From: Methanocella_A sp049676595 | GTDB lineage: Archaea > Halobacteriota > Methanocellia > Methanocellales > Methanocellaceae | DNA: 64,000 nucleotides | Assembly (NCBI RefSeq): GCF_049676595.1 | Contig: NZ_CP187259.1 | Location: forward strand, 1 to 64,000 | Direction: 5' to 3' | Part shown: in pieces, positions 49,248 through 57,748 of the stretch | How the letters are laid out: every line of letters starts with the position of its first letter | Numbering within the stretch: position 1 is the stretch's first letter | Notes under the pieces: generated by a model | What the model was told of the DNA's origin: nothing | Seen by the model: only the letters and a program-made list of their open reading frames with translations | Database searches by the model: none | Program-made: the position numbers and the translations under genes

Positions 49248-50027
49248 ATGCAATGGAAGCCCTTGCCCTATTTACTGGCGCTAGTTATCTTCACAGCCAT
49301 TGCACTCCCGGCAGCCTCCGCTCAGAACGATACTTACGACTACTACGGCCCGGACAACGTGATCGCCCGCCAGGGCGACTACATCATAATGAAACATGCC
49401 CCTCCCGATGCGATAGTCGATGACAGCGGCGCCGACGGCACGATCACCTTCTGGCAACTGCCCCTGTGGATCCAGCTCACCCAGGTCACGGAGATAGCCG
49501 TAATAACGGCAGCCGCACTGGCGCTGATCCTCAAGCTCGGGCCGATCATCCTCGGCAAGCTGAGGACACCCAGGGACAACGAGATCAGAGACCAGATATA
49601 CACTTACATCAAGGACAACCCCGGCACCACCATGGCGGACATCGCCAGGCGGGAAGACCTCAACCTCGGCACTGTCCGGTATCACATCGGTCAGCTCCAG
49701 TCCGCCCATCGGATCAACCTCGTCCGGTCGAACAAGTTCGTCAGGCTCTTCCAGAATTCTAATACATATAGCGAGCGGGATAAGACCATCCTGTCTGCCA
49801 TGAACCGCCCCACGGCCCTGGCTTTGATCTCGTACGTCCACGAAAACCCCGGCACGACCATCCAACAGATCGCCGGCCACCTCAATATCACCGACAGTGG
49901 TGCCCACGTCCAGCTGAAAAAATTGTTGAGAGACGGCATCGTCCGCACCGAGCCGGCCGGGAGGTTCCTGAGGTATTACCTGAAGGATGATGTTAGGGCG
50001 CTCATTGAAAGACAAAACTCCATTTGA
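49248..50027 (+). CDS. Membrane-anchored regulator with two winged helices (copy 2)
   Basis: 259 residues. Signal-like helix (about 5-25, AASA cut possible), an outer segment of about 50 residues, a second transmembrane helix (about 78-100), then two winged helices (about 108-165 and 180-250): DNPGTTMADIARREDLNLGTV and ENPGTTIQQIAGHLNITDSGAHV. Same plan as the protein at 33649, with weak sequence similarity. The upstream gap contains ATAATACG and TATCTCGTATGATTATA, possible TATA/operator elements. Confidence 0.82.
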   Translation: MQWKPLPYLLALVIFTAIALPAASAQNDTYDYYGPDNVIARQGDYIIMKHAPPDAIVDDSGADGTITFWQLPLWIQLTQVTEIAVITAAALALILKLGPIILGKLRTPRDNEIRDQIYTYIKDNPGTTMADIARREDLNLGTVRYHIGQLQSAHRINLVRSNKFVRLFQNSNTYSERDKTILSAMNRPTALALISYVHENPGTTIQQIAGHLNITDSGAHVQLKKLLRDGIVRTEPAGRFLRYYLKDDVRALIERQNSI

Positions 50028-50070
50028 CCATACTCGATTTAAAAGAAATCGACCGACGTTTCATATGTAG

Positions 50071-50844
50071 TATAGTCATGAAAATTTGTAAACGAGAGCC
50101 CGTACCATTTACACGAAGTACGCGAGGTACGCGAAGTACTCAAAGTACGATAAAAAGGCGAACTGCATTGGATTTTCAGTTAGTCATAAGTTACACCAAT
50201 CTGAGATTAGTAAACTACACGTCTAATTCCATCCTTAAGACTAATCGCATTAAAGTTTATTAATAGCCCTAAATGATAGCCGCCAACCCGTAAGTATGTT
50301 AACAATTGTGATCGGTGGATTGGCTGCAGCGATTCTACGGTTTTTATCTCAACTACAACGCAATCATTAACAACTAGATCCATTCTATATGCATTACACA
50401 GTTTATGATCATAATGGTTGATAGGTAAAGCTACTTGCGATTTTACGTAAAAAGCATGATCATTTAGTTCATGAAAAAGGCAATACTCATACGCTTTTTC
50501 AAGTAATCCAGGGCCATATTCCGAGTGAATGCGGTATGCTGAATGTATTACTTGTGATGCCACCTTCTCTATATAAGTTGGGACTTGATTATTGTGATGT
50601 GCCATACTTTAACCAATATGACACTAAATACTAAATATACTTAATTGCATAATATTGAACATTACCTATCTTAATGAAGGACATGTTACCACTTAACTAT
50701 AGTTAATGACAAATGTGCAGGAAGTTATACTACAAGATCAGCCTGCAGTCACCCCTTTTATCCGACTTTGAGTACTTCGCGTACTTAGCGTACTTCGTGT
50801 AAATGGTACGGGCACTCATACGAAACGTTTCAGTAAGGACTATA
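50071..50844. mobile_element. Palindromic element P3 carrying a GxxExxY gene
   Basis: 774 bp. Left tip TATAGTCATGAAAA with GAGCCCGTACCATTTACAC and TACGCGAGGTACGCGAAG words (to about 50152). Right part has CTTTGAGTACTTCGCGTACT words, GGTACGGGCACTC and the tip CAGTAAGGACTATA (about 50718-50844). The centre differs from P1/P2: it holds a gene for a GxxExxY protein (50207-50605). It lies in the convergent gap of 49248 and 50881. P1 and P2 look like deletion derivatives without the gene. Confidence 0.75.
50207..50605 (-). CDS. GxxExxY protein (PD-(D/E)XK-like)
   Basis: 132 residues. GLLEKAY, in a YGPGLLEKAYEYCL context, is the family motif G-x-x-E-x-x-Y. YRMDLVVNDCVVVEIK fits the D-x(~10)-E-x-K active site of restriction-endonuclease-like folds. 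The family is widespread in bacteria and archaea and has no settled function. The gene has no ribosome binding site; TATATTTAG near 50632-50640 (minus strand) would give a leaderless message. AT-rich and unlike neighbouring genes, consistent with arrival as cargo of P3. Confidence 0.85.
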   Translation of the reverse strand: MAHHNNQVPTYIEKVASQVIHSAYRIHSEYGPGLLEKAYEYCLFHELNDHAFYVKSQVALPINHYDHKLCNAYRMDLVVNDCVVVEIKTVESLQPIHRSQLLTYLRVGGYHLGLLINFNAISLKDGIRRVVY

Positions 50845-50880
50845 CTTATTTATGGCACGGGCACTCACATTGAACCTTTA

Positions 50881-51171
50881 CCGATCCAGTACGTCGGCCA
50901 GCCTGCGCCCCTCCGGCGTCAGCGAGTAAACATTAAGCCCCCGGTTACCCTTTTCCATCCGCACCAGCCCGAGGTGGATCAAGGAGCGCTCTTTTCCGTA
51001 CCTCTTCCCGAACCCGGCGATGGCCCCGGTCGCGTTGGTGTAGGCGGTCTTCGTGTCCTGGGCGATGTCGTACATCGTGGACGCGGTGGTATGATACAGG
51101 TATAGTAAAATTTTCTTCCGTACGGAGCTTCGCCCTATAGAAGCCACTATATCGTCGCTGAATTCTCCCAT
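50881..51171 (-). CDS. Small archaeal winged-helix protein
   Basis: 97 residues: GRSSVRKKILLYLYHTTASTMYDIAQDTKTAYTNATGAIAGFG is a winged helix, ending NVYSLTPEGRRLADVL. Such proteins are common DNA-binding regulators in methanogens. ATG 51171. Its stop lies 36 bp from the P3 tip, and the segment 50850-50880 repeats part of the P tip (GGCACGGGCACTCA). Confidence 0.8.
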
Positions 51172-51261
51172 GTTAACCCCATCAGTCTACAAGGGTTTGA
51201 TGAAGGTGTATATAACTATCGTCTATCATTCGCTTTATTACGAACAAAATTAGACGAGCGG

Positions 51262-51450
51262 AAAGCTACAGGTCGGGGAGTTCCCGGGAGGCAGGGGAGG
51301 ATTTTCAAGCTGGGAGGTTAGAGAGGGTCAGAGGTCAGAGAGGAGGCCGGGGAGTGTAGAAAGGTCAGAGAGGATTAAATAAAAAAATCTCTGTGCGTCT
51401 CCGTGGCCTCTGTGGTGAATAGTTCTATGTGGCCCTCTGTGGTTTACCGA
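51262..51450. repeat. Partial repeat S3 plus CTCTGTG words
   Basis: The first part (51268-51380) reads like the reverse complement of the right half of S1/S2: GGTCGGGGAGTTCCCGGGAG, CAAGCTGGGAGGTTAGAGAG, GGTCAGAGAGGAGG. Then CTCTGTGCGTCTCCGTGGCC / CTCTGTGGTG words, another family's remnant, to about 51450. No gene in the 305-bp gap. Confidence 0.7.
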
Positions 51451-51476
51451 GAAAAAGAAAGGATAGATAAGCGCCG

Positions 51477-54400
51477 CTACGGACGCTTATCTTTACTATG
51501 CCCTATGAAGGGCATCCACCAGTTGTACTTCTTCATCAACACCATCATCGCAGGTACCAGCATGAGCCGGATCACGGTAGCGTCCAGGATGATGGCCAGG
51601 AACAGCACGAACCCGAACTCCTGGAGCTCAGCGCTGGTCGACAGGAGCATGGACCCGAAGGCCGAGGCCATGACTGCGCCGCACAGGGTGATGATCGAGC
51701 CGGTGGACTCGACGGCGGTCTCGATCGCTTCCTCGTCGGTCTTGCCTTTCATCACCTCTTCCCTGACTCTCGACACCAGGAAGATATCGTAGTCCACTCC
51801 CAGGCCCATCAGGGCGCAGAAGAGGAAGATGGGGATGATCCACGAGGTGACGTAGCCTAACGTTTCCTGCATGATGAGCACGTAGGCGCCCAGCGTCCAG
51901 ACCACGCTCATGAGGAGGGTGATGATCAGCCGGAGCGGGGTGAACACCGATCTCAGCACTGCGGTCAGCACCAGGAAGATGCCGACGAAGACCGCCAGGT
52001 ACACGAGAGGGTAATTGCTGGTACACGACTTCTGGTAATCGTACATGCCCGCGACGCTGCCGCCGACCATGGTGGCGATGCCGGTGGTGGCGCTGTATTC
52101 GGCCAGCTCTGCCCTGATCACGTCGATGGACTGCATGTTCTCCTCCGAGTACGGGGAGCCCTTGAAGGAGGCGTACAGGACTACGGTCTGGTTGTCGGTG
52201 CCGAGGCTCTCGTTCATGTACGACTTGTAGTACTCCCGCTCGGTCATCGAGTAGACGGACAGGTTGTGGTAGTTGATCGTCGAGCCTTCGGGCCGGGTGG
52301 GCGAGTTGACCTTGTCGATGCCTTTGACGCCGGCTATCACCCCCGACAGTTGCTCTATGGTGTCGAGCGAGGCGGCGGTGTAGTTGCCCGAGGCGTCCGT
52401 GGCGTTCTGGGGCAGGGTGGCCAGGATCATGACGTTGTCGATGCTGCCGCTGCCCATGGCGGCGTTGATCGCGTCGAAGCCCTGCTTGCTCTCGATGGTC
52501 GGGGAGAGCATGGAGACGAAGTCGCTGCCCAGCGAGATCTGGGTGACGAGCAGCACGGCCGGTATGCTGATCAACACAGCGGCCAGCAGGACCAGCTTCG
52601 AATGTTTGAGGACCTGCCGGGTGATCTTCGACCACACGTTCCTGACGATGCTGCGGTTGCCCGAGTTGTAAACCTTGTGGGGCCAGAACAGCCGGTCCCC
52701 CACGAGCGTCAGCACCGCGGGCAGCAGGGTCGTCGCGACCAGGATGGCGCAGAAGATGCCGATGGCCACGCTGATGCCGATGCCGCCGAAGATGCCCCGG
52801 TCGACCAGCAGCAGCGCGCCGAAGCCGATCATGGCCGTGGTGCCGCTGGAGACGATGCTCTTGCCGGCATGTTCCACCGCCGTGATGATCGCCGCTTTCT
52901 GCTCCGCGCCCATCGACCGCTCCTCGGAGTACCGGGAGAGCAGGAAGACGCAGTAGTCCGTGCCCGCGCCCAGCATGATCACCATGACGAAGGTCATGAT
53001 CAGCTGGTATAAGGGCATCGTGTAGCTCAGCAGCGTGAGGCCGCCGAAGGCGATCACGATGGCTATGCCGATAATTACCAGCGGCACGAACGGGGTGAGG
53101 AACGACCGGAAGTACAGCCCGAGGAGGACCAGGATCAGGACGATCGCTATGCGGTCGATGTTGTTTATGTCCTCCATGGCCGCCACTTCGGAGTCGTAGC
53201 TGATGGCGGCTCCGCCGGTGACGTATGCCTTGACTTCGCGGTACTCGGGGCGGTTCTCCAGTGCGTCGACGCAAGCCCGGATGGCGACGACGTTGTCCAT
53301 GGCGGCTTCAGTGTCGTCGCTGTCGGAAGTGCTGACGACATACAGCGTCAGGTTGCCGGCTGCGAGGTTTTTGACGACCGAGTCTGGCATCAGCTGCGGG
53401 TTGGTGTAGTCGTGGGCGGCCGCCCAGTTCTCGGCGAATGCCTCGACGTCCGCCTTGGTTGTGTTCCTGTCCACATCCAGCAGAGCGTACATGTAGGACA
53501 GGTTGCCTGTCAGATTGAGCTCTTCGTTGACCTTTTCCACCACGAACTGCTTTACCATCCGGTTATCCGGATTTTCGCCGAGATCGTAGACCTCGTGCAT
53601 GAAGTCCAGCTCAGACTGATTGAGATCATCGCCTGCCTTCTCGAACACGTAGTCCCGGATGATCGTGGCATTCGGGTTCGGGCCCCAGCCGTAGATCTCC
53701 TTGAAGTCAGCTGTCTCGGAAGCGTTCATGTCCTCCGTGGCCTTGCGGATGACGTACTTGTCGAAGGTCTCGTTGGTGGCCTGGGGGCCGAGGTTCCACG
53801 CGTCCCGGATCAAATCCTGGACGGTGGAGTTGTTCTGGGCGCTGACAGCTTTGTCAACGATGTAGCTGCCGATGCGGTTCTTGTCGTTGCCCAGGTAGTA
53901 CAGCTCCCTTACTTGAGAGGCCGCGTCGCCGTCCATGCCTGCGGTGACGAAGCCGAGGACGAGAGAGTCGATCGATCCACCCGACGGGCTAGGTCCCAGA
54001 TCGTAAGCGGCCTCCAGCTGAGGTCTCTGGCTGGCAGGCAGGCTCTGGGCTGTCATGGCAGTGTTGACGCAGAATTCCTTTACTCCGGCGTTATAGGTGT
54101 CATATGTGAGCCCGGAGTAAGCAGCCTGGAGCATGTTTTTCTGAACAGGATCAGTAATACTGTCGAGCACACCGGGAAACACTGCAGAGATGGCTGCTTT
54201 TGCCCGGGAGTCGGGGTTAGAGTTGTAGCCTGCACCTGTCCAGGCACTGTAAAAGGCATCAAGGTAGCCGGAGGCTGAACCACTTACCTGGCCGTTCATT
54301 GTGTTATATGCTGTCTGACTGCTGACCGAGTCATTTAAGCCAGAGCTGTTAGCCTCTCTGTAGATCGAGACGAAGTTCTGCGGTATCCCATAGATCATGT

Positions 54401-55013
54401 CGGGAGCCGCTTTAATCTGATACAGGCCGGTGTTGGCCTCGACTATGCCCTTGCGGGCATCGTACATCTGCTGGCTGGCACCGGCCGCCTGGCCCCAGGC
54501 CAGGTACAGCTCGCTGTTGATCTTCGTGACGTTGTCCCGGAGGTAGTACACGTCCCGGCTGGCGTTGGCCACAGTATTGGTGGCGTTGTACAGTTCCTCG
54601 TTAACCGAGGTCGTATTGTTGTACAGGTCGTGCAGGCCAGTGTGCAATTCAGGAGAAGCGTTAACCAGCGCTTCCCGCTGAATGTCGTAGATCGACGATG
54701 TTTCCGTTATGTTTTTAACAGATCCGTTGCTGACCGACTGGTTCAGCTCGTCGATGAAAAGGGCCGAAGCAGTCTTGTTGTCGGATACAACGGCCACGAT
54801 GATCTGGCTTTTGGACGTGTCGGGGAAGAGAGACTTGTAGACGTCTCCCGTCCTGACCGACTCCAGGTCGTCCGGGATGAAGGTGTCCATGTTGTAGGAG
54901 AGGCGATCGCCGAAGCTGATCGCGAAGGGGACTGCCGCCAGGAGGATGACTATCCAGACGGCGATGACCGCCACCGGGTGGCGGGTGATGAACTGGCCTA
55001 GTTCTTTGAACAT
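51477..55013 (-). CDS. RND/MMPL-family transporter with extracytoplasmic repeats
   Basis: 1178 residues. N-terminal helix (12-34), a huge first outer domain to about 625, a membrane bundle with GTDYCVFLLSRYSEE, a second outer domain (about 850-1000), and a final bundle with GLGVDYDIFLVSRVREE. That is the two-half MMPL plan. The first outer domain contains five to six tandem units of about 35 residues (about 297-509), each with a Y-x-LG-x-P opening (YDLGPSPSGGS, YYLGNDKNR, WNLGPQATNE, YGWGPNPNAT, YDLGENPDNR). It probably exports lipids or other hydrophobics. Lies 16 nt after the TetR gene, which likely controls it. Confidence 0.93.
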   Translation of the reverse strand: MFKELGQFITRHPVAVIAVWIVILLAAVPFAISFGDRLSYNMDTFIPDDLESVRTGDVYKSLFPDTSKSQIIVAVVSDNKTASALFIDELNQSVSNGSVKNITETSSIYDIQREALVNASPELHTGLHDLYNNTTSVNEELYNATNTVANASRDVYYLRDNVTKINSELYLAWGQAAGASQQMYDARKGIVEANTGLYQIKAAPDMIYGIPQNFVSIYREANSSGLNDSVSSQTAYNTMNGQVSGSASGYLDAFYSAWTGAGYNSNPDSRAKAAISAVFPGVLDSITDPVQKNMLQAAYSGLTYDTYNAGVKEFCVNTAMTAQSLPASQRPQLEAAYDLGPSPSGGSIDSLVLGFVTAGMDGDAASQVRELYYLGNDKNRIGSYIVDKAVSAQNNSTVQDLIRDAWNLGPQATNETFDKYVIRKATEDMNASETADFKEIYGWGPNPNATIIRDYVFEKAGDDLNQSELDFMHEVYDLGENPDNRMVKQFVVEKVNEELNLTGNLSYMYALLDVDRNTTKADVEAFAENWAAAHDYTNPQLMPDSVVKNLAAGNLTLYVVSTSDSDDTEAAMDNVVAIRACVDALENRPEYREVKAYVTGGAAISYDSEVAAMEDINNIDRIAIVLILVLLGLYFRSFLTPFVPLVIIGIAIVIAFGGLTLLSYTMPLYQLIMTFVMVIMLGAGTDYCVFLLSRYSEERSMGAEQKAAIITAVEHAGKSIVSSGTTAMIGFGALLLVDRGIFGGIGISVAIGIFCAILVATTLLPAVLTLVGDRLFWPHKVYNSGNRSIVRNVWSKITRQVLKHSKLVLLAAVLISIPAVLLVTQISLGSDFVSMLSPTIESKQGFDAINAAMGSGSIDNVMILATLPQNATDASGNYTAASLDTIEQLSGVIAGVKGIDKVNSPTRPEGSTINYHNLSVYSMTEREYYKSYMNESLGTDNQTVVLYASFKGSPYSEENMQSIDVIRAELAEYSATTGIATMVGGSVAGMYDYQKSCTSNYPLVYLAVFVGIFLVLTAVLRSVFTPLRLIITLLMSVVWTLGAYVLIMQETLGYVTSWIIPIFLFCALMGLGVDYDIFLVSRVREEVMKGKTDEEAIETAVESTGSIITLCGAVMASAFGSMLLSTSAELQEFGFVLFLAIILDATVIRLMLVPAMMVLMKKYNWWMPFIGHSKDKRP

Positions 55014-55029
55014 GCTTGAGCCTCCGGGG

Positions 55030-55674
55030 TTAGCCGTGAGTCATGAATAAGCTGCGTTCTGCGGACGGGGCGATGTGCAGGGTTCCTTTCTCGATACCCA
55101 GCAACCGCTCGATCAGGCACTCGGCTGCCCTGAGCCTGCTGTGGTATTTGGCGTCTCCGGGAGACCGGGACAGCGCGTCCTCCAGGTACCCGAACGCGTA
55201 GGCCACCATTTCCACGGTCTCCTCGGGGTAGTCGACCTTGAACACGCCGGCTGCGATGCCCTGCTCCACGATCTTCGTCATGAGCGGGATGGTCTCCTCG
55301 AAAGACTTGATCATGTACTTCTGGTGGGTGACCAGGTTTTCCTCCGTGTGCAGGAACTCGATGAACTCCCGGTCGCACGTATGCATCCCCAGTGCATCGT
55401 TCACGATGATCTCGACCTTCTTCACAGGGGGAAGGCTCTCGTCCCCGAGCAGCCGTTCCAGTCCTGCCTTGTAGTTGTCGATGTAGTGGACGATCACGGC
55501 GTTCAGGGCATCGTCCTTAGACTCGAAGTAGTAGTAGAAGGTGCCCTGGGCCACGCCCACTTTCTTGACGATGTCGCTGACCGAGGTCTGCTTGAAGCCC
55601 TGCTCACGAAAAAGTACTTCAGCAGCCTCGATGAGCTCGCTTCTTCTGACGTCCGGATTTTTAGAGATTCGCAT
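55030..55674 (-). CDS. TetR-family repressor
   Basis: 214 residues. HTH region RRSELIEAAEVLFREQGFKQTSVSDIVKKVGVAQGTFYYYFESK; ligand domain follows. ATG 55674 preferred to the one at 55683. Two palindromic sites lie directly upstream. With the MMPL exporter 16 nt downstream in one operon, it is a classic self-regulated efflux pair. Confidence 0.95.
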   Translation of the reverse strand: MRISKNPDVRRSELIEAAEVLFREQGFKQTSVSDIVKKVGVAQGTFYYYFESKDDALNAVIVHYIDNYKAGLERLLGDESLPPVKKVEIIVNDALGMHTCDREFIEFLHTEENLVTHQKYMIKSFEETIPLMTKIVEQGIAAGVFKVDYPEETVEMVAYAFGYLEDALSRSPGDAKYHSRLRAAECLIERLLGIEKGTLHIAPSAERSLFMTHG

Positions 55675-55690
55675 GACTATCACGACGATT

Positions 55691-55737
55691 GATTGACTGA
55701 TTGTAAGTCAGTATTGACTGACGCTTAGTCAGTTAAG
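55691..55737 (-). promoter_or_regulatory. Tandem TetR operators
   Basis: ACTGAT-TGTAA-GTCAGT (55696-55712) and ACTGAC-GCTTA-GTCAGT (55717-55733): two 17-bp palindromes, 21 bp centre to centre, i.e. two helical turns. Immediately upstream of the TetR gene. Confidence 0.75.
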
Positions 55738-55784
55738 AATTTTAGGTACTTAAAGGTTTGCAAAAATAGGGTCAGCTCTTTATG

Positions 55785-55840
55785 GCAACATATTTATTGC
55801 CCCGCCTCTTAACCAACTTCAGTTGTACTACAACAACTTT
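55785..55840 (+). promoter_or_regulatory. Probable promoter of cfbB/cbiA
   Basis: TATA box CATATTTATTG (about 55789-55799), then an inverted repeat AGTTGT-ACTACA-ACAACT (55821-55838) 30 nt before the ATG. The palindrome is a candidate operator. Confidence 0.45.
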
Positions 55841-55868
55841 ACTTTAACAGTCTATCAAGAGGCATGAC

Positions 55869-57197
55869 ATGACTATCCCCCGCATCATCGTCGCAGGCAC
55901 CCATAGCGGCTGCGGCAAGACCACCGTAGCGAGCGGCCTGATGGCTGCGCTGGTTGCCCGTGGCTACTCGGTACAGCCCTTCAAAGTAGGGCCGGACTTC
56001 ATCGACCCGTCCCACCATACCGCCATCTGCGGCAGAGCTTCCCGCAACCTCGACGCGTTCATGATGGGCGAGCAGGGCATCCTGAACACCTTCGAGTACG
56101 CCAGCAGGGGCGCCGATATTGCCGTCATCGAGGGCGTGATGGGCATGTACGACGGCCTGGAGGGTACGGAGATAGCCAGCACCGCCCACGTGGCGAAACT
56201 GCTGAAAGCGCCGGTGGTGCTGGTGGTGGATGCGGGCGCCATGTCCCGCAGCGCGGGCGCCCTGGTCAAGGGGTTCAAGGAGTTCGATCCGGCCGTCGAT
56301 TTGGCGGGAGTGATCTTGAACCGGGTCGGGGGAGAGAGCCACAGGCGGATGATCGAGCCCTCCCTGCAGGTCAGGCCGGTCGGCTGGATACCGTTCGAGA
56401 AGACAGTGCAGCTGAAAAGCAGGCACCTGGGCCTGAACATGGCCCACGAGGCGGATACCCTGAAGCAGGCGGGGGAAATTGTCGAGAAGTACTGCGACAT
56501 GGGCGCGCTACTGCAAATTGCCGGCTCGTCGCACATGCCTGTGGCGGCCGACGGGTCGGGGAAGACAGCGGGCAAAGGAGATGTCAGAGTAGGCGTAGCC
56601 ATGGACGAGGCCTTCTGCTTCTACTACACCGACAACTTCGACCGGCTGACAGAGGCAGGCGCAGAGCTGGTCTTTTTCAGCCCCGCCCGGGACAGGCTCC
56701 CGGAAGTCGACGCCGTCTACCTCGGGGGAGGATACCCCGAGCTGCACGCCGATAAGCTCGAAGTGTCCCGGTGCCGTGACGACCTGAAGAAAGCGGTAGA
56801 TGACGGCATGCCCGTCTACGCCGAGTGCGGCGGCCTGATGTACCTGACCGAGAGCATCACTACTGCAGACAAAGAGCACCGCATGACCGGCATCCTCCCC
56901 GCAAAGGCCCTGATGACCACCCGCCTCCAGGCCCTCGGGTACGTGGAAGCAAAAGCAGTAGCCGGACCGCTGTTCGCCCGGGGCATGGAGTACAGGGGCC
57001 ACGAGTTCCACTTCTCTACCGTAGAGCACAGCGGCGAAGCCCGGTTCGCCGTCAGGATGGCCAGAGGCAAAGGCATCGACGGCGGCCTCGACGGCATGTA
57101 CGAACACAACGCCATCGGCACCTACACCCACGCCTATTTTACGCCAGAGATGGCTCGGGCCGTCGTCGACAGCGCCCGCAAATATCGAAGAACATAG
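55869..57197 (+). CDS. cfbB: Cobyrinate / Ni-sirohydrochlorin a,c-diamide synthase
   Basis: 442 residues. P-loop GTHSGCGKTT (10-19), PFKVGPDFIDPSHH, IEGVMGMYDG, and a class I glutamine amidotransferase-like C-terminal domain with the cysteine in YAECGGLMYL and YLGGGYPELHA. In methanogens this family amidates Ni-sirohydrochlorin in F430 biosynthesis (CfbB) and may also serve cobyrinate (CbiA). Sequence alone does not separate them. ATG 55869 follows GGCATGAC without a strong site. Confidence 0.93.
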   Translation: MTIPRIIVAGTHSGCGKTTVASGLMAALVARGYSVQPFKVGPDFIDPSHHTAICGRASRNLDAFMMGEQGILNTFEYASRGADIAVIEGVMGMYDGLEGTEIASTAHVAKLLKAPVVLVVDAGAMSRSAGALVKGFKEFDPAVDLAGVILNRVGGESHRRMIEPSLQVRPVGWIPFEKTVQLKSRHLGLNMAHEADTLKQAGEIVEKYCDMGALLQIAGSSHMPVAADGSGKTAGKGDVRVGVAMDEAFCFYYTDNFDRLTEAGAELVFFSPARDRLPEVDAVYLGGGYPELHADKLEVSRCRDDLKKAVDDGMPVYAECGGLMYLTESITTADKEHRMTGILPAKALMTTRLQALGYVEAKAVAGPLFARGMEYRGHEFHFSTVEHSGEARFAVRMARGKGIDGGLDGMYEHNAIGTYTHAYFTPEMARAVVDSARKYRRT

Positions 57198-57211
57198 TCG
57201 TGGACAGACTA

Positions 57212-57730
57212 TTCACAACGGCGGCACGGCTCCTTATCCTGACAACTGGAAAACAGATGTTCTAACCACGGCGGCACGGCGGCACAGAGACAGTGCGGGA
57301 TACGATGGCAGGATAGTTATTTAAACCACGGCGGCACGGCGGCACAGAGACTATCGTATCCGAATAATAAGACACTTTTTTATTGATCCACGGCGGCACG
57401 GCGGGCTGACGGCGGGGAGACAATCCGCCTATTGTTAATAGGCTGGAGAAACTGGAAATCACTATAGATAGTAGTTTACCGGTCATGTGATCATAATGAT
57501 ATTCTGAAACACCTGCAGTAAACCGTTTTTGGTTAATGGGCTGTCTCCGTGCCGCCGTGGATCTAAAAAGAGTTTGCGTTTTCCGGTTCGTCATTGTCTC
57601 TGTGTCGCCGTGCCGCTGTGGTTCAATTTACCACTGGCTTGTCGTGGATCGCACTGTCTCCGTGTCACTGTGCCGCTGTGGTTCAATCATTTGATTTCCG
57701 GTTGTCAGGATATAGAGCTGTGCCGCGGTT
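57212..57730. repeat. Palindromic repeat element T_C
   Basis: Four CACGGCGGCACGG copies (about 57214, 57267, 57327 and 57391), a unique AT centre, and inverted GCCGCCGTGG / GCCGCTGTGG copies (about 57551, 57612 and 57672). Left tip GGCTCCTTATCCTGACAACT pairs with right tip GGTTGTCAGGATATAGAGCT. It fills the convergent gap from 15 nt after cfbB to 19 nt before the end of cbiZ. Confidence 0.85.
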
Positions 57731-57748
57731 GGGTAAAAAATAAAGTGC

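Noticed and set aside
51628..53274. 548-codon frame inside the MMPL gene
   Set aside because: Arg/His/Gly-rich out-of-frame reading of a GC-rich gene.
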